NCBI GenBank assembly: GCA_024235175.1
Contig: JACKMX010000002.1
Coordinates: forward strand, 310,001 to 374,000
Source: Chromatiaceae bacterium
GTDB taxonomy: Bacteria; Pseudomonadota; Gammaproteobacteria; Chromatiales; Chromatiaceae
Direction of reading: 5' to 3'
DNA: 64,000 nucleotides
Positions 15,872 to 23,753 of this stretch are shown here, in pieces; the stretch's first letter is position 1; the number at the start of each line of letters is the position of its first letter. A program made the position numbers and the translations under genes. The notes under the pieces are model-generated. The model did no database searches. It worked only from the letters and a program-made list of their open reading frames with translations, and had not been told where the DNA came from.

Positions 15872-16621
15872 TCAAGTGGGTGCTGTTATGGGCTCTCGCC
15901 GTCGCAGGCATACCGCCAGGAAGCCCCCCAGGGGCAGCCGGGCAGGGAGAACAGCTTCTATCCCTCTGGCGACCGGGCCTCCCCAGGGCAAAAATATCGC
16001 CCACCCCGCTTGGATATCGGGCGCTGGTTCCAACTCCCTGGCCCAATACCGAACCTCGTCCAGCAGGTCCCAACGGGCACCACGGTAACCACCTTGCCCA
16101 CGTTTTGTCAGCCACAGCAAACTATGCCGGTGCAACAATCCGAGTACCACAGCTCGGCCACTCACCCGCCACATCTCCCGTAGCGCTTTTATGGGATCGG
16201 AGACGAAACAGAGGCTGGTGACCGCCGTCGCATAATCGAAAGCAGCGTCAGCAAAAGGCAGCGCTTCGGCCTGCCCCTCAACCCAGCAAATCCGGTTATC
16301 GCGTTGCCGGGCAAAGCGCAGGGCCAGGAGATCCGGGTCAAGGCCGCTGACGCTGAGCCCGGAATCAGCGAAGCGGCTGCTGAACCAGCCGGTACCACAG
16401 CCCACGTCAAGCAATCGACTCGCCGGGCGGGGTCGTAACAAAGAGAACATGAGGTCGAGTTCCCGGCTGGCGATCCAGCCCCCGCGCGGTGTCTCATACC
16501 AGGCGTGATAGACGGCAGGCTCGATCGAATCACTCGACGAGCCTGGAGATGCACCTTGAGAGGTTTTCACGAGCCATTCATTGGATTCCTTTGGCACGCA
16601 ACTCCTCCATGTACCGTCCAA
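15872..16621 (-). CDS. SAM-dependent methyltransferase (class I)
   Basis: The 249-residue protein has the class I methyltransferase motifs of the Methyltransf_11 group: motif I RLLDVGCGTGWFS near residue 69, the acidic loop GLDPD, the post-I segment VEGQAEALPFADAAFDY, and motif IV ATAVTSLCFV. The substrate cannot be told. The frame begins inside the preceding HD gene (44-base overlap); a GTG at 16570 would give a shorter protein beginning VKTSQGAS. It is the last gene of the cyclase > RND-cNMP > HD chain. Membership of the same operon is inferred from spacing. Confidence 0.75.
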   Translation of the reverse strand: MDGTWRSCVPKESNEWLVKTSQGASPGSSSDSIEPAVYHAWYETPRGGWIASRELDLMFSLLRPRPASRLLDVGCGTGWFSSRFADSGLSVSGLDPDLLALRFARQRDNRICWVEGQAEALPFADAAFDYATAVTSLCFVSDPIKALREMWRVSGRAVVLGLLHRHSLLWLTKRGQGGYRGARWDLLDEVRYWARELEPAPDIQAGWAIFLPWGGPVARGIEAVLPARLPLGGFLAVCLRRREPITAPT

Positions 16622-17255
16622 TATTTTCTATAGCCGTCTGTTCCATGCGCTCGCGGAAGAACGGCGTGTAAAATAGGCTGGACCTGGCTAGCAGAGATTG
16701 ATAGAACTTCATTTGCGCCGCGTGAAACGATGCATCCGTCAGATGCACACATTCATCCCGTAAAGCGCGGCAATCGCGTTTGAATTCATGCCATGGCGAG
16801 GCGAAACTCGAAAAGTCGATATCCACGACGAACTCCTCATCCTGGCCTTCCGGAGTTCTGCCGGGGATGGTTGCAACAATCAGTTTGCACACACTCTCCA
16901 CGAACACCGGATCGAGATATCCCTTGGCAAGCTGGACAAACCGCTCCGCACTCTGCTGCTCATTATCCAACGCCCCAGGATCATAGATCAGGTCATGAAA
17001 CCATATTGCCATTTCCACTGCGTCCGCATCGTCTATTTGATGCCTAGCAAGGTCAAATTGGGCCAAACAAAAATCGATGTGCGCAGGTGTGTGGTAATGT
17101 CGATGATCTTCGTTATACCGAATCCATAGTACGCCATAGACATCACCTGAATCAGGCTGACACGCGGCAAGAGTATGCGCTTTCCACAATTCGGTGAACC
17201 TTTCCCTTGTCATTCGAACAACCGACATTGTGTTTTCGTCGTTCATGATTCTCAC
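16578..17255 (-). CDS. HD-domain predicted metal-dependent phosphohydrolase
   Basis: The 225-residue protein has the histidine pair of the HD superfamily: RHYHTPAHIDFCL near residue 53, IWFHDLIYDPG near 85 (the HD dyad), and SAERFVQLA downstream. It resembles the family described as predicted metal-dependent HD-superfamily hydrolases, whose substrates are unknown. A GTG start at 17255 overlaps the RND stop (GTGA) and follows gaggcg at good spacing; an ATG at 17246 is an alternative. Its coupling to a cyclase and a cNMP-binding exporter makes a nucleotide phosphodiesterase role attractive, but nothing in the sequence proves it. Confidence 0.8.
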   Translation of the reverse strand: MRIMNDENTMSVVRMTRERFTELWKAHTLAACQPDSGDVYGVLWIRYNEDHRHYHTPAHIDFCLAQFDLARHQIDDADAVEMAIWFHDLIYDPGALDNEQQSAERFVQLAKGYLDPVFVESVCKLIVATIPGRTPEGQDEEFVVDIDFSSFASPWHEFKRDCRALRDECVHLTDASFHAAQMKFYQSLLARSSLFYTPFFRERMEQTAIENIGRYMEELRAKGIQ

Positions 17256-19960
17256 GGTTTCGCCTCAGCCAGTTTTTTCCCAAGTAAGGCGGCCAGATTA
17301 CGAAACAGCCTTGTGGAGATCCGTGGGAATATCCTCGCTACGTGGTCGAGGCCATCCCATTGAAACGCCAAGGCTCTACAGTTCTCCTGCGCCACCACAT
17401 CGGCAGTTCTGGCCACCCGGCTGACCAGTGCGATCTCCCCAAACAGGTCACCGCTCGTGAGCATGCGGACCAGTTTTTGGGAACCATCAGTCTGCGTCAT
17501 CCGGACTTCGGCACTCCCCTCCAACAATACGAACATCTCCTTGCCCGGGTCACCCTGCCTGACGATCAAATCGCCACGCTGGTATTGGTAGACCCTGCTG
17601 ACCAGAACAACTTTTTTGATCTGCCAGAGACGCATACCCAGAAACAGCGGGCATTGCTCGACGAACTGTGACTTGATACGAACTGAAAGAAGATCCCAGA
17701 GGGTGATCAACCGGACGGATGACAATAAGGCGGGTGTAATTATAAATGTAGACAGCAACGCCAGCCCCATGACCAGCGCGCTCAACATGCCGAAGCGAAC
17801 GACCGGCGGGAAGCCGGATAGCATCAGTGCGGCAAACCCGAATGCCAAAGCTAGCGAAGCGGATACGATGGGGACGGACTCTTGCCTGACCGTCTCATGC
17901 AAAGCCGCAGCCTCATCCTCGTGCGACCTCGTCCGGCGGTGATAACGCACCATAAAGTGCATGGTGTGATCGACGCAGATCCCCAGGGATATGGCCGCGA
18001 CCATAGCGGTGCCGGTATCCAGGGGGATCTCCCCATACCCCATGACACCGAACAATACAGCAATGGGGAACAGGTTCGGGAAGACCGCGACTAAGCCTGC
18101 CTTCGCGTGTACGAACAGCAAGGCGATAACGGAGAAAATGACCAGGATCATCAACCCCAGGGATTTGGCCTGGGCCTTGGCCATGACGTCCGTGGCCCGC
18201 TGGATCAGTATGGATTCGCCGGTGATGTGCGCCTCCAGCCCAGGGTCGATGGACCCGTCAAGGAAGAGGCGCAGCTTATCCAACGCCTGTCCCAGTTCCC
18301 AGGAATCACCGATGCCGTGCCGGACGATGATTCTTGCCTCACTGTAATCAGGTGATACAAAGGCGCGGACCCGCTCGTGCCCGATGAGGTTCATGTACTC
18401 GCGGACGATGTCATCGGAATCAGGAAGTACAAGATCGCCCGTGGTGAGTTCTTCCATGGCGCTGTGCACCAAAGCAATGTAATCCGCGAAGGAGAGCGAC
18501 TTCCCAACATAGCCGGTCGCGGCCAAATGCTCCTGAAGCTGTCGCAACTCATCGATGTAACGCCGCTTCAGGAAGGTGCCCTCTATCCCTGAGCTCAATA
18601 CGATAGAGAAGGTCTCCTTACCGGCAAAGTGTTCCTGCAGGGCGTTGACACGTTGGATGACCGGCGAACCGCGCTCGAAATAATCCAACGGCGCATTGCT
18701 GACCCGTAACGAAAGCGCCCCATAAGCGCAGGTCAAGGCTATGACGCCAGCCATAAGGATTAAGCTCCGCCGATGCGCCAGAACAGGCTGCAATATCCGC
18801 CCCACCCCCGCACTTGGCACGGCTTTCGTAGTGACAGCAGACGCCCCCAGGTTCCGTGCACCGAAGTAGCGCAAACCAATCGGCACCAGAAAGATGGTCA
18901 ATAGAAAGTTGATGAGCAGTCCGGTGGAGGCCACCAACCCAAACTGCCGCAGCAGTTCCACTTCATTCAGAGCGATGGAAAGGAAGCCGAGGTAGGTGGT
19001 CACAAAAGTCAGCAGCACCGCCATGCCCATGGTGTAAGCCATGTGCTGAATCGCCTCCGACCGTTGCATACCCTGACGGACTCCAGCCTGGTACTCGGCG
19101 ATCATGTGAATATCCTCGGTCGAGCCGATGATGATCAGCAGCACCGGAACGATGGCCGTCATCACGGTCAAGGGAATATCCAGGATTGCCATCAACCCCA
19201 ACGTCCATACCACGCTCAGGCCTGCCGTCAGGAACGGGATAATCACTCCACCGAACGACCTCAGGGTAAGAGCGAGGGTAGCGAACAGCACCAGAACCGC
19301 CAGCGGCAGCACCCTGCGTTGGTCAAGGTGGATTTTTTCCAGGATCTCTGTGCGCACGTAGGGGGAGCCGATCTGGAAGGAGACATCCAGCTTTCGACCG
19401 AGCGACTGAAGGAGACGATCGATACCGCGGGATACCCGGGCATCGTAGTCCGGTTGACCATCGTTGGCGCGGAGATAGACATTGACTGCCAATGCAGTAC
19501 CCGAATCGGAAAGCAGATTGGCGGCGACGAACGGATTGTGTAGTGCCTCTGCTTTGATCTTCTCCGCCACCTGCGGTGATGCGGGCACCTCTTTCAGATA
19601 GGGATCTGCTGAAACGAATCCCTCGACACTGCGCAGATGGCTGAGAGAAAAGAGGCTTTCGGTGCGCTCGACAAAGGGCAAGGCTTCGATTGCGGCGGTG
19701 ACCATCTGGATGGTGCGTAGTTTCTCCGGATGGAACAGATCGGGATCGGCGAAGACGATAATGGTGACCTTATCAGAACCAAAGGTATCGAGCACATGAC
19801 GGTAAAACTCTCTGGCCGGATCGTTCTTCACCATCATGCTTTCTGATGAGAGCTCGAACCTTAGCCCAGGCAGCTTCAACACGGCGGCTGCGGTGATCAA
19901 TCCGATGACCAGTACCACAGGCAAGGGATATCTCGCAGCGAAGCGAATGAGTCTATCCAT
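17252..19960 (-). CDS. RND/MMPL-superfamily exporter with C-terminal cyclic-nucleotide-binding domain
   Basis: The 902-residue protein has two RND halves. Each has a periplasmic domain after its first membrane segment and a cluster of membrane segments with sterol-sensing-like phrases: TAIVPVLLIIIGSTEDIHMI in the first half, TAMVAAISLGICVDHTMHFM in the second. After the last segment (about residue 770) comes a complete cNMP-binding fold: YQYQRGDLIVRQGDPGKEMF, then LEGSAEV, then the phosphate-binding cassette GEIALVSRVARTADV, whose Glu and Arg are kept. RND exporters of this group normally lack such a domain. The gene overlaps the cyclase gene upstream by 8 bases and the HD gene downstream by 4, so cyclase, exporter and hydrolase are likely made together. 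Transport substrate unknown, perhaps a lipid or hydrophobic molecule. Confidence 0.88.
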   Translation of the reverse strand: MDRLIRFAARYPLPVVLVIGLITAAAVLKLPGLRFELSSESMMVKNDPAREFYRHVLDTFGSDKVTIIVFADPDLFHPEKLRTIQMVTAAIEALPFVERTESLFSLSHLRSVEGFVSADPYLKEVPASPQVAEKIKAEALHNPFVAANLLSDSGTALAVNVYLRANDGQPDYDARVSRGIDRLLQSLGRKLDVSFQIGSPYVRTEILEKIHLDQRRVLPLAVLVLFATLALTLRSFGGVIIPFLTAGLSVVWTLGLMAILDIPLTVMTAIVPVLLIIIGSTEDIHMIAEYQAGVRQGMQRSEAIQHMAYTMGMAVLLTFVTTYLGFLSIALNEVELLRQFGLVASTGLLINFLLTIFLVPIGLRYFGARNLGASAVTTKAVPSAGVGRILQPVLAHRRSLILMAGVIALTCAYGALSLRVSNAPLDYFERGSPVIQRVNALQEHFAGKETFSIVLSSGIEGTFLKRRYIDELRQLQEHLAATGYVGKSLSFADYIALVHSAMEELTTGDLVLPDSDDIVREYMNLIGHERVRAFVSPDYSEARIIVRHGIGDSWELGQALDKLRLFLDGSIDPGLEAHITGESILIQRATDVMAKAQAKSLGLMILVIFSVIALLFVHAKAGLVAVFPNLFPIAVLFGVMGYGEIPLDTGTAMVAAISLGICVDHTMHFMVRYHRRTRSHEDEAAALHETVRQESVPIVSASLALAFGFAALMLSGFPPVVRFGMLSALVMGLALLSTFIITPALLSSVRLITLWDLLSVRIKSQFVEQCPLFLGMRLWQIKKVVLVSRVYQYQRGDLIVRQGDPGKEMFVLLEGSAEVRMTQTDGSQKLVRMLTSGDLFGEIALVSRVARTADVVAQENCRALAFQWDGLDHVARIFPRISTRLFRNLAALLGKKLAEAKP

Positions 19961-21254
19961 GCACGCCTATCCGGTTGCCATTGGACGGCCCTACGGAGCC
20001 TGGCGTTGCGGTACTCTCCCTGCGCAAACCAACTAAAAACCAGGTCTCCTGCTCACCCTTGCCTTTCACCGCCACACGACCGCGGGGTTCGCAGTTGAAT
20101 TCCTCTTTGATCAGCTCGTATGCTTCACGGGTAATCTGGATCTTGCCAGGCACGCCCTGGGATTCCATACGACTGGCCATGTTCACCGCATCGCCCCAGA
20201 CATCGTAATGAAACTTCTGGCGGCCGATCACGCCGGCCACCACCGGCCCGGAACCCATGCCGATACGAAAGTCGAGTCGGATACCTTCACGCCTGAACTC
20301 TTCGACGTAAGCTCGCATCTCCAATGCCAGGCGCGCCAGGGCCTGGGCGTGATCCGGTCGTGGGCGCGGAGCACCCGAGACCACCATGTAGTTGTCGCCT
20401 ATTGTCCTGATCTTCTCCAGGTCGTACTTCTCCACTAACCGGTCGAAATGCGAGAACACTTCATTAAGTAGCTCGACCATCTGTGTCGGAGATAATTTAT
20501 CCGAGAGAGCAGTGAAGCCAACGATGTCGGCGAACAGGATGCTGACGGAACCATAAGAGTCCGCTATGGTGCCCTGCCTCTCCTTGAGAACGGTGGCAAT
20601 CTCATTGGGCAGAACATTCTCCAGCAGATGCTCGGATTTTTCCTGCTCGATGCGAAGCAGCCGGAGAAATCGCTGCTCCTGGCCGACAAAATAGTGCAGC
20701 AGTAGGAAGGCAATCGTCGATACCGCGGCGATGTTGGCGATGAAGTACAGGAGCACCAGCCAGTTGGGCAGATTGTTTACATGATCCACGCCCGGCTGCA
20801 GCACACCGCTCAGACAGACCAGACTCAGGAAGGCCAAAAACCACCCGATCGCCTCACGGCGTTTGGTGAGAAGGAGAGCACCGAAGGGGCAGATCAATGC
20901 CCATAGTACTACGGCACTGGAATCGACGAACCCGCCCAGAGCCAATTGCAGGACAAAAGGGAGAACGAGTATGAGCAGCAGCTGTATGAAGCGAAACAGC
21001 GCAAATGATCTCGTCATGCGGAATACGGCGACGCTCAACAGTGAGAATACCGAGTAGGAGATGGGGATGGCGCCAGCCAGCGGCTCATCGAATGCCGTAT
21101 AGACACTGCCCCACAACAGGCCTGCCAGAACGAACATGAGGCTGGCGCCGATCAAAAGCGTCTTATGCAGGCGATCTTCTTCCGATTCTCCTGGGTCGGC
21201 GCCTAGCCGGCCAAGCTGAGTGATAAAACTATCCGGGATCGCAAGACGCGTCAT
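19953..21254 (-). CDS. Membrane-anchored class III adenylate cyclase
   Basis: The 433-residue protein has six or so membrane segments in residues 32-190, a linker helix (EQRFLRLLRIEQEKSEHLLE), then a class III catalytic domain (about 225-425). Metal ligands are Asp243 (ILFADIVGFT) and Asp287 (RTIGDNYM). The base-selecting pair is Lys281 and Asp351 (FHYDVWGDAVN), the ATP-type combination, and the transition-state residues Asn358 and Arg362 are present. It should make cAMP at the membrane. The ATG at 21254 overlaps the stop of a cysteine desulfurase remnant. It is coupled to the RND-cNMP gene, so the exporter is its most likely effector. Confidence 0.88.
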   Translation of the reverse strand: MTRLAIPDSFITQLGRLGADPGESEEDRLHKTLLIGASLMFVLAGLLWGSVYTAFDEPLAGAIPISYSVFSLLSVAVFRMTRSFALFRFIQLLLILVLPFVLQLALGGFVDSSAVVLWALICPFGALLLTKRREAIGWFLAFLSLVCLSGVLQPGVDHVNNLPNWLVLLYFIANIAAVSTIAFLLLHYFVGQEQRFLRLLRIEQEKSEHLLENVLPNEIATVLKERQGTIADSYGSVSILFADIVGFTALSDKLSPTQMVELLNEVFSHFDRLVEKYDLEKIRTIGDNYMVVSGAPRPRPDHAQALARLALEMRAYVEEFRREGIRLDFRIGMGSGPVVAGVIGRQKFHYDVWGDAVNMASRMESQGVPGKIQITREAYELIKEEFNCEPRGRVAVKGKGEQETWFLVGLRRESTATPGSVGPSNGNRIGVHG

Positions 21255-21358
21255 TCGAAAGCCGCCACCTCGCTTTGCAGGTAGGGCCCAATAACATCCG
21301 CCACCTGCGGATCGACAGGCGTCGTGGCGTTGTAGTCAAAGTTGAGGGGAGATGTCAT
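21251..21358 (-). pseudogene. Cysteine desulfurase N-terminal remnant (35 codons)
   Basis: The frame from the ATG at 21358 to the TGA at 21251 reads MTSPLNFDYNATTPVDPQVA and then DVIGPYLQSEVAAFE. The YNATTPVDP block is the well-known N-terminus of NifS/IscS-type cysteine desulfurases, whose full length is about 380-400 residues. Its ATG overlaps the stop of the gamma-lyase and its TGA overlaps the ATG of the cyclase, so it still links the two genes translationally. The rest of the gene is absent, which points to a deletion. Confidence 0.7.
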
Positions 21359-22527
21359 TGCAGGGCTTGCTCCAGGTCCTTGATCAGGTCTTGCGGATCT
21401 TCCAGCCCTACGGAGAGACGGACCATGCCATCGGTGATGCCTCGCCGTGATCGTTCCTCGGGGCTAAGGCCGTGATGGGTGGTAGTAACCGGTTGAGTCG
21501 CCAGACTTTCCACGCCACCAAGGCTGGGAGCGATGGCAAACAACTTGAGGCGATCCACCGCCGCTGCAGCAGCGTCACCACCTCCGTCGATCTCGATGGT
21601 GAGCATGCCGCCGAAATCCGCCATCTGTTGTTTGGCCAGCGCATGCCCCGGGAAAGATTCCAGGCCCGGATACAGGACCCGCGTAATTTTTTGGTGTGCC
21701 TCCATCGCCCGGGCGATTGCCAGCGCCGAAGCATTCTGTTGACGGACCCGCACGATCAGGGTGCGCAGGCTGCGGGCCAGCAGCGCGGCCGTCTCCGGGG
21801 CTGGTGTCTGCCCGAGATTTTTCCGCCAGGGCCGGACCGCATCGAGCAACTCCTTCGACCCCATCAGCGCTCCTGCTGTGATATCGCTGTGGCCACCCAG
21901 ATACTTGGTGGCGCTGTGCACCACTAAATCGGCCCCTAGCGCCAGCGGCTGCTGGTTGACCGGCGAGGCAAAAGTGTTGTCCACCACCAGCAGGGCACCG
22001 TGGGCGTGCGCCTGTTGGGCGATGCCGGCGATGTCGAACAACTCCAGGGTCGGATTGCTCGGCGTTTCGAAGAACACCAGCCGGGCACCACCGGCGAGCA
22101 GATCGTCCAGACGGTCCAACTCGGTACCCAACAGGAGATGGGTGGGAATACCCAGAAGTGGAAGCTGCTGACCGATGAGTTCCAGTGTGCCGCCGTAGGC
22201 GTCGCCGATACAGACGATCCCGTCACGACCATGGGTGAGGAACAGGGCCGCCTCCGCGGCCATGCCGGAAGCAAATGCGAGAGCCGCCTCGGCGCCTTCG
22301 ATGCTGGCCAACTTGGCCTCCAGTGCCTTGATGGTTGGGTTCAACCCGTAACGGGTATAGAGGCTTCCCTCGGCACGTCCCTCCACCACATCGAGGATGG
22401 CGGCTGTCGATGGGAAGGCAAAAGTGGTCGTGTTGTAGATGGGCGTGTGTGGGCTGCCGTTGACGTCCGGCAGTTCACCGGCATGAACGCAGCGTGTCGC
22501 AAATTTGTTCACAGTAGTTTCGGTCAT
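21355..22527 (-). CDS. Cystathionine gamma-lyase-like PLP enzyme (Cys/Met metabolism)
   Basis: The 390-residue protein has the Cys/Met-metabolism PLP fold: YTRYGLNPT near residue 57, ALAFASGMAA near 82, and SATKYLGGHSD with the PLP lysine at 208, then GGVESLATQP and a C-terminal SVGLEDPQDLI. It could be a cystathionine gamma-lyase, a gamma-synthase or a methionine gamma-lyase; the motifs do not decide among these. The ATG at 22527 is chosen over a longer frame because it overlaps the stop of the thioredoxin gene (ATGA). With a cysteine desulfurase remnant behind it, the original operon probably handled cysteine-derived sulfur. Confidence 0.85.
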   Translation of the reverse strand: MTETTVNKFATRCVHAGELPDVNGSPHTPIYNTTTFAFPSTAAILDVVEGRAEGSLYTRYGLNPTIKALEAKLASIEGAEAALAFASGMAAEAALFLTHGRDGIVCIGDAYGGTLELIGQQLPLLGIPTHLLLGTELDRLDDLLAGGARLVFFETPSNPTLELFDIAGIAQQAHAHGALLVVDNTFASPVNQQPLALGADLVVHSATKYLGGHSDITAGALMGSKELLDAVRPWRKNLGQTPAPETAALLARSLRTLIVRVRQQNASALAIARAMEAHQKITRVLYPGLESFPGHALAKQQMADFGGMLTIEIDGGGDAAAAAVDRLKLFAIAPSLGGVESLATQPVTTTHHGLSPEERSRRGITDGMVRLSVGLEDPQDLIKDLEQALQ

Positions 22528-23084
22528 TTTAGGTTTCCTGTTGGTGGCGGCTGAGGAGTGGTGGCGTTCGCTGACGAGTTGCGCAATTCGAGCACGGGTT
22601 CCAGCAGTGTCTGGTCGTCCCATTCGCGCCCGCCGATGGCACGGTAGACAATGCGCCCCTGGGGGTCGATAACAAAGGTGGTGGGCAGGCCGACAACCGG
22701 CCAGGCGCCGCTCACTGCGCCATCACGGTCGAACAGGATAGGAAACTCCACCGGATAGTTGGCGGTGAACTGAAACACAGTGTCGGGATCTTCACCGACA
22801 TTGACGGCCAGCAGGATCACCCCCTCAGTCTCAAGCCTTTCCCACGCACGCTGCATGGAGGGCATCTCCTCCCGGCACGGCGGACACCAGGTGGCCCAGA
22901 AGTTGATTATCACCGGCCGGCCACGCAGCGAGGAGAGCCGATGGACCTCACCGTCTAGGTCCAGCAGCGAAAAATCGGGTGCCGTGGGTCGCTCCTCGAT
23001 CAGCGTCAGTGTCTGCGGCAGAGGCGTTGCCCCGACCGCCAGTTGCGGCAGGAGTACAGCGATCAGCAGAAAGTTGCGAAGCAT
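22524..23084 (-). CDS. TlpA/ResA-like periplasmic thioredoxin
   Basis: The 186-residue protein has a signal-like N-terminus (RNFLLIAVLLPQLAVGA) and a thioredoxin fold with the redox pair Cys67 and Cys70 in FWATWCPPCREEM, and the cis-Pro region VVGLPTTFVIDPQGRI. It should act in the periplasm as a thiol-disulfide reductant. A good Shine-Dalgarno (gaggacga) precedes the ATG. It is coupled to the gamma-lyase downstream. Confidence 0.9.
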   Translation of the reverse strand: MLRNFLLIAVLLPQLAVGATPLPQTLTLIEERPTAPDFSLLDLDGEVHRLSSLRGRPVIINFWATWCPPCREEMPSMQRAWERLETEGVILLAVNVGEDPDTVFQFTANYPVEFPILFDRDGAVSGAWPVVGLPTTFVIDPQGRIVYRAIGGREWDDQTLLEPVLELRNSSANATTPQPPPTGNLK

Positions 23085-23096
23085 GATGTCGTCCTC

Positions 23097-23738
23097 TCAG
23101 TTTTGATCGGGTGCACAGCGCAGCGCGTTAAAATCCACCCGTCTGGGCTTGCCATCGCGGCGCCATGTCAGTTCGAGATCGAAGCGGTCGCCCGCTGGCA
23201 GGTCAAAGGTCACCATACCCATGTTCCAGTCGCCGGGCTGGAAGGTCTGCCGGGTCGGGAACAAAGACCAGCGAAAGGCGGTACGCGCCGGCCCGGCGAC
23301 CTGGCGGCGCTCCCATTCCTGTTGCCAATCCGCTTCCAGTCGCGGTGGATGTGCACTCCCCTGGATCGGTTTCACCCGCCATTCCGAGAGGTCCAGATCG
23401 ACCGGTGCGACAGCATCCGCACGGTTGCGGATGACCGTTTGAAAGACGCAGGCCATGGCCACCGCCTCGGCATCGGCCGGCTGAAAACCACGACCCTGGA
23501 AATAGGCGCGGGATTGATCCGGAAGGCGCTGGGTAAAGGTGAATGAAACCCCGTCGCCCTGCCACTGCCAGGTCTCCAGCCCCGTCGCGGGGTCGCGGTC
23601 GTGTTCGACGTCGGCTATCGCTGCGCCGCCAACGAAGGTGAAACCTAGAAGCGCAATCTTTGCTTTCCAATATTTTTGCCTCTTCAGGGAACAGCGCCCA
23701 CCTGGGGGCTGCTTGGACATGATGGTGATTCCGGACAT
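23097..23738 (-). CDS. Conserved hypothetical exported protein
   Basis: The 213-residue protein has a basic, hydrophobic N-terminus (KAKIALLGFTFVGGAAIA), probably a signal peptide, then a mature part rich in Trp and Arg (ETWQWQGDGVSFTFTQRLPD). I do not recognise a family. It lies between the outer-membrane protein and the thioredoxin with short gaps (12-15 bases), so it belongs to the same operon and probably acts in the periplasm or outer membrane. A purine-rich Shine-Dalgarno (gaggaagag) sits 9 bases before the ATG. Confidence 0.7.
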   Translation of the reverse strand: MSGITIMSKQPPGGRCSLKRQKYWKAKIALLGFTFVGGAAIADVEHDRDPATGLETWQWQGDGVSFTFTQRLPDQSRAYFQGRGFQPADAEAVAMACVFQTVIRNRADAVAPVDLDLSEWRVKPIQGSAHPPRLEADWQQEWERRQVAGPARTAFRWSLFPTRQTFQPGDWNMGMVTFDLPAGDRFDLELTWRRDGKPRRVDFNALRCAPDQN

Positions 23739-23753
23739 GATTCTTTCTCTTCC

